Shown piece by piece: positions 48,651 through 57,213 of a stretch of DNA of 64,000 nucleotides. A program made the translations under genes and the position numbers. The stretch spans positions 1-64,000 of the forward strand of contig JBEKKS010000009.1 of the NCBI GenBank assembly GCA_050010595.1, read 5' to 3'. Below the pieces are notes generated by a model. That model saw only the letters and a program-made list of their open reading frames with translations. It searched no databases and was not told the origin of the DNA. Positions within the stretch are counted from its first letter, which is position 1, and each line of letters opens with the position of its first letter. The DNA comes from Palsa-513 sp050010595. GTDB taxonomy: Bacteria > Actinomycetota > Thermoleophilia > Solirubrobacterales > Solirubrobacteraceae.

Positions 48651-49396
48651 CCGCCGGCCGGGTTGCGGCCCTGTACGGGGCGCAGCGGGTGCACGGTGGC
48701 GGCTTCACGGCTCTCGTCGACCGGCTGGCCGGTGAGCTCGGCGAGCTGCCGCTCGAGCTCGGCCACGCGCGCCGAGAGCTGGCGCATTGCGTCGGCGACG
48801 GGGTCCGGCAGGTGAATCCAGTCGGCGTCGGGGCCTTCGACGCGCCGTCCGTCGACGCGCACCGGATGGCCCGGCACGCCGACGACCGTCGCGTTAGGCG
48901 GGACGTCGGCGACGACGACGCTGTTGGCGCCGATCTTCGCGCCGTGCCCGATCGTGATCGGCCCGAGCAGCTTGGCCCCGGAGCCGATCGTGACGCAGCT
49001 CTCGACGGTCGGGTGGCGCTTGCCGATCGCGAAGCCGGTACCGCCGAGCGTCACCTCCTGGTAGAGCGTGACGTCGTCACCGATCTCGGCGGTCTCACCG
49101 ATCACAACGCCCGATCCGTGATCGATGAAGAGGCCCTTGCCAACCTTCGCGGCAGGATGGATCTCGATGCCCGTCAGCGTCCGCGCACCATAGGCGAGCA
49201 CGCGCGGCGCCAGCGGCAAGCCGACCTCATGCAAGGCGTGCGCGACACGGTGCACGAGCAGTGCCTGGATGCCCGGCCACGTCGCAAGCAGCTCCACGGT
49301 GCCGACGTCGCGCGCCGCGGGGTCGCGCTCCCGAGCGGAGGCGACGTCGCGGCGGATCTCACGCGCGACACGGCCGGCGATACTCCGTAGCGTCAC
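48647..49396 (-). CDS. cysE: serine O-acetyltransferase
   Basis: Left-handed beta-helix acetyltransferase (249 aa): serine plus acetyl-CoA to O-acetylserine. It shows the helical N-terminus with H-R-V-A-H-A-L, then hexapeptide repeats G-I-E-I-H-P-A-A-K-V-G-K-G-L-F-I-D-H and V-T-L-Y-Q-E-V-T-L-G-G-T, and G-N/S-P-A-type end V-P-G-H-P-V-R. An added C-terminal tail of about 60 residues looks like a short coiled coil (L-S-A-R-V-A-E-L-E-R-Q-L-A-E-L). It starts with GTG 37 bp after cysK on the same strand. Confidence 0.94.
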   Translation of the reverse strand: MTLRSIAGRVAREIRRDVASARERDPAARDVGTVELLATWPGIQALLVHRVAHALHEVGLPLAPRVLAYGARTLTGIEIHPAAKVGKGLFIDHGSGVVIGETAEIGDDVTLYQEVTLGGTGFAIGKRHPTVESCVTIGSGAKLLGPITIGHGAKIGANSVVVADVPPNATVVGVPGHPVRVDGRRVEGPDADWIHLPDPVADAMRQLSARVAELERQLAELTGQPVDESREAATVHPLRPVQGRNPAGG

Positions 49397-49433
49397 GCCA
49401 ACAGCGTAGCGAGCGCGTTGGCGGGCGCCGGCG

Positions 49434-50369
49434 TTATGGACCGAAGAACGGCAGCGAGATGTAGCGCTCGCCGCTGTCGGGCAGGATCACGACGATTCGT
49501 GCGCCTGCAGAGTCCGGGCGCGCCGCAACCTCGAGCGCCGCCGCCAGCGCGGCGCCACTCGAGATCCCGGCAAAGAGGCCTTCACGCTGTGCGGCAAGCC
49601 GCGCAACCTCGATCGCACGGTCGTCGCTGACCGCGATCACCTCGTCGAGCAGCGCCCGATTGAGCACGCTCGGGACGAAGCCGGCGCCGATCCCTTGGAT
49701 CCGGTGCGGGCCCGGGCTGCCGCCGCTGAGGACCGGCGAGGCGGCCGGCTCGACCGCCACGATCCGGCAGGCGGGGTTGCCGGCACGCAGCGCCTCCCCG
49801 GCTCCCGTGATGGTCCCGCCAGTCCCAACGCCCGCAACCAGCGTGTCGACGCGACCGTCGAGCGCATCGAGGATTTCGGGGCCGGTGCTCTCGCGGTGCG
49901 CCTGTGGATTTGCGGGGTTCGAGAACTGGTCGGGGAGGAAGACGTCGTCGCCTTGCGCATAGCCACGGGCGGCGTCAACCGCCTCGCCCATACCGCCCAT
50001 CGACTCGACGATCTCGACGCGCGCGCCGTACTGGCGCAGCATCGCGGTGCGCTCGCGGCTCATCCCCTCTGGCAGCGTGACGACAAGGTCGTAGCCCTTC
50101 GCGGCACAGACGAGCGCGAGCGCGATACCGGTGTTTCCGCTCGTCGCCTCGACGATCGTCGTGCGACCGGGCTTGATCAGGCCGTCGCGCTCTGCGGCCA
50201 CGATCATCGCAAGCCCGATGCGGTCCTTGACGCTGCCGCCCGGGTTTGCGGCCTCGAGCTTGCCGTAGAGCTCGACGCCGTCGGCGAGGCCCTCGCCACC
50301 GATCCGCGCGAGGCGCACCAGCCGCGTCTCGCCGATGCACTCCGTAATGTCGATCGGGTTTCGCCCCAT
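49434..50369 (-). CDS. cysK: cysteine synthase (O-acetylserine sulfhydrylase)
   Basis: PLP enzyme (311 aa) making cysteine from O-acetylserine and sulfide. It shows N-P-G-G-S-V-K-D-R-I (PLP lysine 48), T-S-G-N-T-G-I-A-L (75-83), the phosphate loop G-V-G-T-G-G-T-I-T-G-A-G, and G-I-S-S-G-A-A. It lies directly upstream of cysE on the same strand, so both steps are probably co-expressed. An Rrf2 regulator is two genes away. Confidence 0.96.
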   Translation of the reverse strand: MGRNPIDITECIGETRLVRLARIGGEGLADGVELYGKLEAANPGGSVKDRIGLAMIVAAERDGLIKPGRTTIVEATSGNTGIALALVCAAKGYDLVVTLPEGMSRERTAMLRQYGARVEIVESMGGMGEAVDAARGYAQGDDVFLPDQFSNPANPQAHRESTGPEILDALDGRVDTLVAGVGTGGTITGAGEALRAGNPACRIVAVEPAASPVLSGGSPGPHRIQGIGAGFVPSVLNRALLDEVIAVSDDRAIEVARLAAQREGLFAGISSGAALAAALEVAARPDSAGARIVVILPDSGERYISLPFFGP

Positions 50370-50391
50370 CTGCCCAATCTAATGGGTCCGA

Positions 50392-51957
50392 CTACGAAAC
50401 TGGGTGTGCGGACTCCGCGATAGCGATCATCTGGCTGTTCGTCAGGTTGTCGAAGATCGTGTTGGAGACCCAGTACAGGGCCTTGCCCTGGATCCAGCCG
50501 ACGTCCTGATAGCTCTTCCCGTTGAAGACGAACATGTAGGTGCGCCCGTCAATCACGTCGGTCTTCGCGTTGCGGAAGAGCGGCGGATCGGTCCAGCTCA
50601 TCCCATCGATACCGTAGTAGGCGCCGACCGCAGCAGCGTCGGCCCAGGTGATGCGGTAAGCGCTGTAGACGAGACCCGCGAATGTCGCCGCTCCCGGCAC
50701 CTTCTCCTTGAACGCGTAGAACAAGTCGTTTTCGCCAGGGGGGAAGTACCCGTCGGCTGAGGTGAGATGCGGGATCTCGACCGGGAACGGGACCTTCACC
50801 TGCATCGTCAGAGCATCGTCGTAGGCGTAGGAGGGCACGGCCATCAGGCCCGACGTGCTCGTCGTGATCGAGCTGCGCGAGTGCTTGTGGTGGTGATGCG
50901 CGCGGCGAGCCAGCGTGCGCGGCGGGAGGGCCGCGGTGTTGAGCGCATTGCCGTTGAGGAAGCTCTGGGTCACGGCGGCGAGCGCCTGGGGCGGGGGCAC
51001 GGCCTGATTTGCAGCGCCGCCCGAGCCCGTTACCGACCCGTAGTCGGGGAACTGGACCTGGCGCACCGGCTCGCCAACCGATGACTCCGCGATCTCGAGC
51101 AGGCGCAGCACGGCGTTGCTCCCACGAATATTCGTTGCGAGACCGCCGTTCGAGCTGATCTGGTCGAGCAGGTGGTTGAGTGAGTCCGGATTGGTCAGCA
51201 GGTCAGTGCGAATCGTCAGCTGCTGCTTGGCCTGGCGGATGAAGTCCTGCTCGCGCGCGTCGCGCGCGTAAGTCGAGTCGTCGTGCCGGTAGCGGACGTA
51301 GCTGAGCGCCTGGTAGTAGCACAGCGGCCGGTAGCCGGGCGGGATGTAGATGTGAGCGTACCCGTCGCCATTGGGGTTCGAGTAGAGATGGTCGACGTCG
51401 ACGAAGACGCAGCCGAGGCCGTTGACGAGGTAGGCGAAGGCCTGAAAGTCGATCACTACGACGTCATTGATCTTGATGTGGAGGAGGTGCTGGACAGCGT
51501 TGACGCTGGCGAGGGCGCCCGCTTGCGCGCCGCCATGCTCAAAGCCGAAGGTGAACGCGGAGTTGATCTTCTCGTCGGCGTACTGCTGACCGTCGATGGT
51601 GTAGCTGACGTTGAGGTCGCGCGGGATCGACATCAGCGTCGTCTGGCCGCTCTGGGGGTCCAGGTGAGCGAGCAGGATCGTGTCCGAGTGCGCGGGATCG
51701 GAGCGGTCGAAGCTGTCTTGCGACTCGGAGCGCTTGTCGCTACCGAGGATCAGGATCGTCACCGGCTGGCCGGCATAGGTCGGCGCGAGCGCTTTCGGAT
51801 TGATCAGGACGCCGTGCCCGATCGCGTCGGAGATGATCCCGACGTCCTCGAAGAACGTCGTCGCGGAGGCGACGGTCGCGAGCGCGGCAATCAGCAGGCT
51901 CCCGCCGAGCAGCCGCAACATGGTCCGCGCGATCGGATGGCGTCGCGCTTCAGGCAC
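50392..51957 (-). CDS. LytR-CpsA-Psr (LCP) family cell-envelope glycopolymer ligase
   Basis: A 521-aa membrane-anchored protein with one N-terminal hydrophobic segment (about 15-35) and an extracytoplasmic LCP domain: I-L-I-L-G-S-D-K-R (68-76), the S-D-T-I-L-L-A-H-L-D block, S-I-P-R-D-L-N-V, G-G-A-Q-A-G-A, and R-Y-R-H-D-D-S-T-Y-A-R-D-A-R-E-Q. LCP enzymes attach wall polymers from lipid carriers to peptidoglycan. After about residue 350 a His/Ser linker (H-H-H-H-K-H) leads to an extra domain of about 150 aa I do not recognise. GTG start. It lies 22 bp upstream of cysK on the same strand. Confidence 0.92.
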   Translation of the reverse strand: MPEARRHPIARTMLRLLGGSLLIAALATVASATTFFEDVGIISDAIGHGVLINPKALAPTYAGQPVTILILGSDKRSESQDSFDRSDPAHSDTILLAHLDPQSGQTTLMSIPRDLNVSYTIDGQQYADEKINSAFTFGFEHGGAQAGALASVNAVQHLLHIKINDVVVIDFQAFAYLVNGLGCVFVDVDHLYSNPNGDGYAHIYIPPGYRPLCYYQALSYVRYRHDDSTYARDAREQDFIRQAKQQLTIRTDLLTNPDSLNHLLDQISSNGGLATNIRGSNAVLRLLEIAESSVGEPVRQVQFPDYGSVTGSGGAANQAVPPPQALAAVTQSFLNGNALNTAALPPRTLARRAHHHHKHSRSSITTSTSGLMAVPSYAYDDALTMQVKVPFPVEIPHLTSADGYFPPGENDLFYAFKEKVPGAATFAGLVYSAYRITWADAAAVGAYYGIDGMSWTDPPLFRNAKTDVIDGRTYMFVFNGKSYQDVGWIQGKALYWVSNTIFDNLTNSQMIAIAESAHPVS

Positions 51958-52037
51958 GGCAGGTCACGGCCTCCTATTTCAGCATCCCTCGCGGGCGACT
52001 GCTCTGCCAAGCGAGCTGGGCACCGCAAAGCCGGCTC

Positions 52038-52430
52038 TCAGATGTGGTACATCGCGCTGCCGCGCTCGCGCTGTTCGCGTTCGATCAGCTCCGCCAGCGT
52101 GACCGAGCCAAGCACGCCGCGGACCGCTTCGGCAGCCTCCTCGAAGATCCCGCTCGCCCCCGCACCGACGGCTCCATCAAGCAGCTCGACGACCTCGAGC
52201 ACAGTGATCTCAGATGGCTCACGGGCGTAGGCGTAGCCGCCCTTGACGCCGCGGTAGGAGCGCAGCAGGCCGGCGCGACGCAGCACCGAGAAGAGCTGCT
52301 CGAGGAACTGAACCGGGATCTGACGCCGCCTCGCGAGCTCAGCTATCGCTACAGGCCCCTCCTCCCCGCTGCGGCCGAGCTCCGTGAGTGCCAGGATCGC
52401 GTAGGGCGACTTCGTCGTGATCGAGAGCAC
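52038..52430 (-). CDS. Rrf2-family transcriptional regulator lacking cysteines
   Basis: A 130-aa winged-helix regulator: S-P-Y-A-I-L-A-L-T-E-L-G near the N-terminus, I-A-E-L-A-R-R-R-Q-I-P-V-Q-F-L-E-Q-L-F-S-V-L-R-R-A-G-L-L-R-S-Y-R-G-V-K-G-G-Y recognition region, and A-M-Y-H-I C-terminus. IscR/NsrR types hold an iron-sulfur cluster on three cysteines; this protein has no cysteine, so it cannot. That, the terminal Y-H-I, and the cysK-cysE genes close by suggest a CymR-like regulator of cysteine synthesis. Start chosen at GTG 52428-52430; 52451 is also possible. Confidence 0.88.
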   Translation of the reverse strand: MLSITTKSPYAILALTELGRSGEEGPVAIAELARRRQIPVQFLEQLFSVLRRAGLLRSYRGVKGGYAYAREPSEITVLEVVELLDGAVGAGASGIFEEAAEAVRGVLGSVTLAELIEREQRERGSAMYHI

Positions 52431-52502
52431 GGCTGGACGATACTGCGGCACGAGCCCCGCACGCCGGAGCGCGGCGCCCGTGCGCTGGGCGATCGGCCGT
52501 GC

Positions 52503-53597
52503 CTAGAGCCAGCCGCGCTCGGTCGCGATCAGGACTGCCTGAGCGCGGTCGACTGCGCCGAGCTTCCCGTAGACGTTGTGCAGGTGGGTGCGGACCGTGC
52601 TCGTCGAAAGCGTCAGGTCCTGGGCGATCTGCTTGTAGACCTTGCCTTCGGCGAGCAGCCGCAGCACGTCGCGCTCGCGCGCGGAAAGCGGGCACGCTTC
52701 GACCACGCGCCGCCGGCCGGAACCGGAAGACTGGGGCAGCTCGTAGAGGACCGCGCGCAGCTCGTTTGAGCCGACGCCCGCCGAGCGGGCGACTCGCAGC
52801 ATGTCCGCCGGTGAGACCGGATCGTCGTGCGTGTAGTGCGCGAGCATGTCGGCGAGGCGCACGAGCGCAGCGTCCCCGTCGGGTTCGTCGGAGTGGTGGC
52901 GCTCGATCGCATTCGCGAGCGACTTCGGCAGACCCCAGCGGCGCGCGAGGACGCCACCGACGACGGCGTGGTCGACGCCAAGCTCGCGCCGTTCGCGCTG
53001 CACGCGCTCCTCAGGGGTGCGCGCGTCACGGTGAACTGCCGACGGATAGCCGGAGTACGCATGCATGAGCACCAGCTTGCCGATGTCGTGCAGGAGCGCA
53101 GCGACGATCAGGCGATCGCGGTCCGGGTAGCCGATCTCCGTCGCGAGCAGCTCAGCAGCAGCGCGCGTCGCGAGCGCGTGCAGGCGGAAGCGGTCGGGTG
53201 CACCCTCCCAGATCGCGCTGCGCTCGAAGTAGTCGAAGGTGCGCATCCGCTCGGCCAGCTGATGCACCGCCTCAGGCGTCAGGATTCGAACGGCGTCAGG
53301 GATGTTCTCGACGCGGGCGCCACCTCGCACCGGTGCATCGTTCGCGAGGCGCAGCACCGCAACGACGAGGGCAATGTCCGACTCGACCGTCTCCACCACG
53401 TCAGCAAGCGGCACGCGGTGGTTACCGACAAGGGCGAGCAGGCGGTTGCGCGCCTCGGCGAGGGCGGGGAAGCCCTCGAGTGCATCGAATGCCGCGGTGA
53501 GGCGCCGTCCGTGGCCCTCCCCCTGGCGTTCCTCGAGCGGCTGCGCTGGGGATTGCGTTGCGAGCTGGCGCGCCGCAGCGGTCTCGTTAGCTGACAT
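52503..53597 (-). CDS. HDOD-domain protein fused to a LuxR-type DNA-binding domain
   Basis: A 364-aa protein. An HDOD domain (about 30-235) includes L-L-H-D-I-G-K-L-V-L (168-177) and E-R-H-H. After a variable region (about 236-295) comes a LuxR/GerE helix-turn-helix (about 298-360): L-S-A-R-E-R-D-V-L-R-L-L-A-E-G-K, then S-T-S-T-V-R-T-H-L-H-N-V-Y-G-K-L. It is probably a signal-responsive transcription factor; ligand and targets are unknown. The ATG is at 53595-53597. Confidence 0.88.
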   Translation of the reverse strand: MSANETAAARQLATQSPAQPLEERQGEGHGRRLTAAFDALEGFPALAEARNRLLALVGNHRVPLADVVETVESDIALVVAVLRLANDAPVRGGARVENIPDAVRILTPEAVHQLAERMRTFDYFERSAIWEGAPDRFRLHALATRAAAELLATEIGYPDRDRLIVAALLHDIGKLVLMHAYSGYPSAVHRDARTPEERVQRERRELGVDHAVVGGVLARRWGLPKSLANAIERHHSDEPDGDAALVRLADMLAHYTHDDPVSPADMLRVARSAGVGSNELRAVLYELPQSSGSGRRRVVEACPLSARERDVLRLLAEGKVYKQIAQDLTLSTSTVRTHLHNVYGKLGAVDRAQAVLIATERGWL

Positions 53598-53704
53598 GTC
53601 TCGTGGCTTCCTGTGCGATGGGGGGTTTCTGCGCTCGCATCCGTGCGGGCGCCTGGCGTTCGGGCGTCAGCCCCCCCGTGCCGCCACCCCCTTCATCGGC
53701 AGGC

Positions 53705-55042
53705 CTAGACGAAACGTTTACCGAATGCTCGATCGATTCTCAGAAGCGTCTCCGTGCGCCCGAGCACGGCGACCGTCTCGAAGATGCCCGGGGAGATCGC
53801 GCGACCCATCAGCGCAACGCGAAGCGGCTGGTAGACGGCTGCGGGCTTGAGCTCCGTACGGGCGACGATCGCGGTCAGAGCCGCTTCGATTCCCGCAACG
53901 CCAAACGGCTCTGGGACGGCGGCGAGGGCATCGCGAGCCTCGGCGAGGATCGCGAGACCCTGCGCGTCGAGCCACCGCTCGCGCGCTTTCGGATCGTCGG
54001 CGGGCCCGTCGAAGATCGGTCCGCACAGCGGCCAAAAGTCCGCGAGAGTCTGCAGCTTCTCCGCGCTGATCGCGGCCGCCGCAGCCAGCCCGCCGCGGCC
54101 ATAGTAGGACTCGAGGGCAGCGGTCAACTGCTCCAGCGTCAACGCGCGCATGTAGCGTCCGTTCATCCAGCGCAGCTTCTGCTCGTCGAAGCGCGCGGGG
54201 TTGCGCTGCACACCGGCGATGTCGAAGCGCTCGATCAGCTCCGCGGTCGAGAGGATCGTCTCGTCGTCGCCCGCGCCCCAGCCAAGCAGAGCAAGATAAT
54301 TGCGGATCGCTGCCGGCAGGTAGCCTGCGTCGCGTAGCTCCTGGACCGAGGCTGAGCCGTGGCGCTTGGACAGCTTCTTGCCATCCGGGCCGTGTAGCAG
54401 TGGAAGGTGGCCGTAACGAGGTGGCGTCGCACCGAGCGCCTCGATGATCAGCAGCTGCTTGGCCGTGTTCGTGAGGTGGTCGTTGCCGCGGATCACGTGG
54501 GTGATCCGGGCGTCCAGATCGTCAACCGCGACGGCGAGGTTGTAGAGCGGCGTGCCGTCGGCACGCGCGATCACGATGTCGTCGAAGGATCGGTTGGGCG
54601 AGCGCACCGCGCCGACGACCAGATCGTCGACGACCGTCTCGCCGTCGTCTGGCACGCGCAGCCGCACCGCGCCGCGTCCCTCGTCCTCGCCACGGAAGCC
54701 GCGGTCGTCGCCGTGCTGGTCCTTCCAGGCCTTCACATCCGCCCCGGTGGCATCGTTGCGATAGGCGTGACCGGTTCTCAGGAGCTGCTCGACCGCTGCG
54801 CGATGGCGCTCCTCCTGCTGGGACTGGAAGATCGGGCCTTCATCCCAGTCCAGCTCGAGCCAGCGCAGCGCGTCGAGGATCTGCTCCACGTTCTCGGGCG
54901 TCGATCGCTCGCGGTCTGTATCTTCGATCCGCAGTACGAAGCTCCCGCCGCCGCCGCGCGCCAGGAGCCAGTTGAACAGGGCGGTCCGGGCGCCGCCAAT
55001 GTGCAGGGCGCCGGTCGGGGAAGGAGCGAAGCGAACACGCAT
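53705..55042 (-). CDS. gltX: glutamate--tRNA ligase
   Basis: Class I synthetase (445 aa). It shows R-F-A-P-S-P-T-G-A-L-H-I-G-G-A-R-T-A-L-F-N (HIGH motif 14-17), R-I-E-D-T-D-R-E-R, the Y-N-L-A-V-A-V-D-D-L-D substrate region and the K-L-S-K-R-H-G loop. With gatCAB in the same window and no glnS seen, it is probably the non-discriminating form that also charges tRNA-Gln. The ATG at 55040-55042 is only 12 bp from the divergent nfo start. No clear ribosome-binding site; TAGCAT (minus strand, about 55056-55061) is a weak -10 candidate. Confidence 0.96.
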   Translation of the reverse strand: MRVRFAPSPTGALHIGGARTALFNWLLARGGGGSFVLRIEDTDRERSTPENVEQILDALRWLELDWDEGPIFQSQQEERHRAAVEQLLRTGHAYRNDATGADVKAWKDQHGDDRGFRGEDEGRGAVRLRVPDDGETVVDDLVVGAVRSPNRSFDDIVIARADGTPLYNLAVAVDDLDARITHVIRGNDHLTNTAKQLLIIEALGATPPRYGHLPLLHGPDGKKLSKRHGSASVQELRDAGYLPAAIRNYLALLGWGAGDDETILSTAELIERFDIAGVQRNPARFDEQKLRWMNGRYMRALTLEQLTAALESYYGRGGLAAAAAISAEKLQTLADFWPLCGPIFDGPADDPKARERWLDAQGLAILAEARDALAAVPEPFGVAGIEAALTAIVARTELKPAAVYQPLRVALMGRAISPGIFETVAVLGRTETLLRIDRAFGKRFV

Positions 55043-55054
55043 GCGAGGCCGCGG

Positions 55055-55894
55055 ATGCTAATCGGCGCGCACGTCTCACCATCCGGCGGCCTGTGGCGCG
55101 CCGTCGAGCGCGGCAGCGAGCTTGGCGCGCAGGCGATCCAGATCTTCAACCAGTCGCCACGCATGTGGCGACCCACGGCCTACACGGACGAAGACTTCGC
55201 GCGCTTTCGCGAGGCGCTTGGGGCGAGCGAGATCGGCGCCGTGATGATCCACGCCGTCTACCTGCTCAACTGTGGCTCGGAGGACCCTGACATCCGTGCC
55301 AAGTCGCTCGCCTCGCTCAGCCACTCGCTGCGCGTTGGTGATGCGATCGGGGCGCACTGCGTCGTCGTCCACCCGGGCTCGGCCAAGGGCGGCGACGTCG
55401 GTGAGGCGATCGCGCGTGCCGGAGCGCTGTTTGCACAGGCGCTTGCGGCGTCCGAGCGCTGCCCACTGCACCTGGAGAACACCGCCGGTGCCGGCGGCAC
55501 GCTCGGGCGCTCGTTTGCGGAGCTCGCCGCGCTGATCGATGCCGGCGGCGGCGAGGATCGCCTCGGCGTATGCCTCGACTCCTGCCACCTACTCGCCTCG
55601 GGCTACGAGATCCGTACTCCGGCGGCGCTGCGCACGGTGATCGACGAGTGCGAGCAGACGATCGGCAAGGGGCGAATCGGCTCGCTTCACTTCAACGACT
55701 CGCAAACCCCACTCGGCTCCAACCGCGACCGCCACGCGAACGTTGGCGCGGGCGAGCTGGGCCTCGATGGGGCCCGCGCGTTTGTGCGGGAGCCGCGCTT
55801 CGCGAGCCTTCCGTGCGTGCTCGAGACCCCCGGGGTCAATCGCAGTGGCCCGACAGCCGACGAGGTCGCCCTGCTGCGCAGCCTTTGCGCTTGA
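55055..55894 (+). CDS. nfo: endonuclease IV (AP endonuclease)
   Basis: Zinc-dependent AP endonuclease (279 aa), a TIM barrel for base-excision repair. It shows G-A-H-V-S-P-S-G-G-L (4-13), A-I-Q-I-F-N-Q-S-P-R-M-W, H-A-V-Y-L-L-N, V-V-H-P-G-S, L-E-N-T-A-G-A-G, C-L-D-S-C-H-L-L-A-S-G and H-F-N-D-S-Q-T-P-L-G-S-N-R-D-R-H-A-N-V-G, which carry the metal-binding His, Glu and Asp residues. The ATG at 55055 has GAGG 6 bases upstream. It is divergent from gltX. Confidence 0.96.
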   Translation: MLIGAHVSPSGGLWRAVERGSELGAQAIQIFNQSPRMWRPTAYTDEDFARFREALGASEIGAVMIHAVYLLNCGSEDPDIRAKSLASLSHSLRVGDAIGAHCVVVHPGSAKGGDVGEAIARAGALFAQALAASERCPLHLENTAGAGGTLGRSFAELAALIDAGGGEDRLGVCLDSCHLLASGYEIRTPAALRTVIDECEQTIGKGRIGSLHFNDSQTPLGSNRDRHANVGAGELGLDGARAFVREPRFASLPCVLETPGVNRSGPTADEVALLRSLCA

Positions 55895-56023
55895 GCTGCG
55901 CGACCGGGGCCCGCAGCGCAACCCGCAGCTAACACGCGCCTAACGGGGGACGTGCATCACCCAACGTGCCCGCAACACCGTGGTTGTATCCCTTCCAGTG
56001 GACAAGGAAGTCGAGGAGGAGTG

Positions 56024-56218
56024 ATGGCGAGTCCCCAACTCGTGCAGGAGGACCGTGGCGCCGGTATTGGGGCGGCGGCAGCGTACGCTGCCGCCGCGCG
56101 CCGCCGCGAGCTGCTCAGCGACGCGAAGGTGGCCTGGCTCGATGCGTTCGCCGAGTTCAAGGATCAGGAGGCGCGGCGCAGTGATCCCCTGCGCGCCGCG
56201 CGGGACGCACGCGCCTGA
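56024..56218 (+). CDS. small hypothetical protein
   Basis: A 64-aa, mostly helical, alanine- and arginine-rich protein without cysteines or membrane segments. A good AGGAGGAG precedes the ATG (a GTG is directly before it), which is the main argument that it is real. No family recognised. About 130 bp of intergenic DNA separate it from nfo, and about 135 bp without visible signals follow it. Confidence 0.5.
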   Translation: MASPQLVQEDRGAGIGAAAAYAAAARRRELLSDAKVAWLDAFAEFKDQEARRSDPLRAARDARA

Positions 56219-56353
56219 GGTAGGCGTAGGCGACACCTCTCGTGGATTGTTGACCCTGCCCGCAGCCGCGACAGTTGCCCGCATAACGAACCGCTCATGA
56301 GTCGACCGGCGAACCCGGGACGGCTTATCGGCAGACAGGCAAGGGGGCAGCAA

Positions 56354-57127
56354 ATGACTCGCCATCAGGGGCGCAGGTCGCGCCTGCGCATTTCCTATTC
56401 GAGCGTCGCAGCGACGCTCGCTCTCGTGTTCGCACTGGGGGCGAACAGCGCGTTCGCGCACTCGGCACACCACGGGAAGAAGCCCAAGCATCCCAGCACG
56501 CCGGCTACGAAGCCCGGGCCTGCCGGACCTGCCGGACCGACCGGCGCGACCGGTGCGACCGGTTCCCAGGGCATTCAGGGCATCCAAGGAGTCCCTGGCA
56601 ACACGGGCAACACCGGTCCGCAAGGTCCCGGAGCGGACCTGTTGGTTGCCACGCTGACCGCGGGTAACACGAGCACACAGGACCCCACCTCAGGGGGCAT
56701 CGGCGTCATCCCGGTGTTCTTCCAGTGCATAAACCTTGGCGGCGGCGTGGATCCTCACGCCGAGCTGGAGACGACAGCGACCTCCGGCACCCAAGGCTCG
56801 GGGCTCAGTGAGACGACGTTCGGTGGAACGTTCTTCTCGAACTACACCGAAGGGACGACGTTCGGCACCTACCAGGCGAACCCCACGGACTACCAGTGGG
56901 ACAACACGCTCGGGAGTGAAGAGTTCCTCGCCGATGACCAGTCAGACAACGACGCGGAGCACGGCTCGGTCCTGATCGAGTACGGCAGCCACAACATCCT
57001 CGGGAGCACGACGGACACCGAGACCGTTGACTTCGCCATCACCGAGGCAGGCACCGGTCCGACCGCCACCTGCACGATCGATGCACAGGTCGTGTTCGGC
57101 ACCGAGTCCTCGACGCTCGAGTTTTGA
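56354..57127 (+). CDS. secreted collagen-like repeat protein (paralogue)
   Basis: A 257-aa exported protein built like the one at 29073-29765. It has a basic N-terminus with R-I-S-Y-S-S-V-A-A-T-L-A-L-V-F-A-L-G (signal peptide, end near F-A-H), a Lys/Pro linker, about 14 Gly-X-Y triplets (roughly 56-97; G-P-A, G-A-T, G-I-Q) and a C-terminal domain of about 155 aa with two cysteines and many Thr, Gly and Asp. The ATG 56354 follows a GGGGG tract. Probably a surface protein; the partner is unknown. Confidence 0.85.
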   Translation: MTRHQGRRSRLRISYSSVAATLALVFALGANSAFAHSAHHGKKPKHPSTPATKPGPAGPAGPTGATGATGSQGIQGIQGVPGNTGNTGPQGPGADLLVATLTAGNTSTQDPTSGGIGVIPVFFQCINLGGGVDPHAELETTATSGTQGSGLSETTFGGTFFSNYTEGTTFGTYQANPTDYQWDNTLGSEEFLADDQSDNDAEHGSVLIEYGSHNILGSTTDTETVDFAITEAGTGPTATCTIDAQVVFGTESSTLEF

Positions 57128-57132
57128 GATCT

Positions 57133-57162
57133 CCCGTGCTCGGGCTCCGGTCCGAGCACGGG
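57133..57162. terminator. bidirectional terminator hairpin
   Basis: A perfect 11-bp stem, CCCGTGCTCGG (57133-57143) with CCGAGCACGGG (57152-57162), loop of 8 bases, lies directly after the collagen-like gene and before the converging dnaE stop. No U-tract, but position and stem strength fit a terminator for both genes. Confidence 0.7.
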
Positions 57163-57213
57163 CCTCAAACCGACCAGGGACCAAGCTCACGACGACCCGC
57201 GTCGCCTGAGCCG

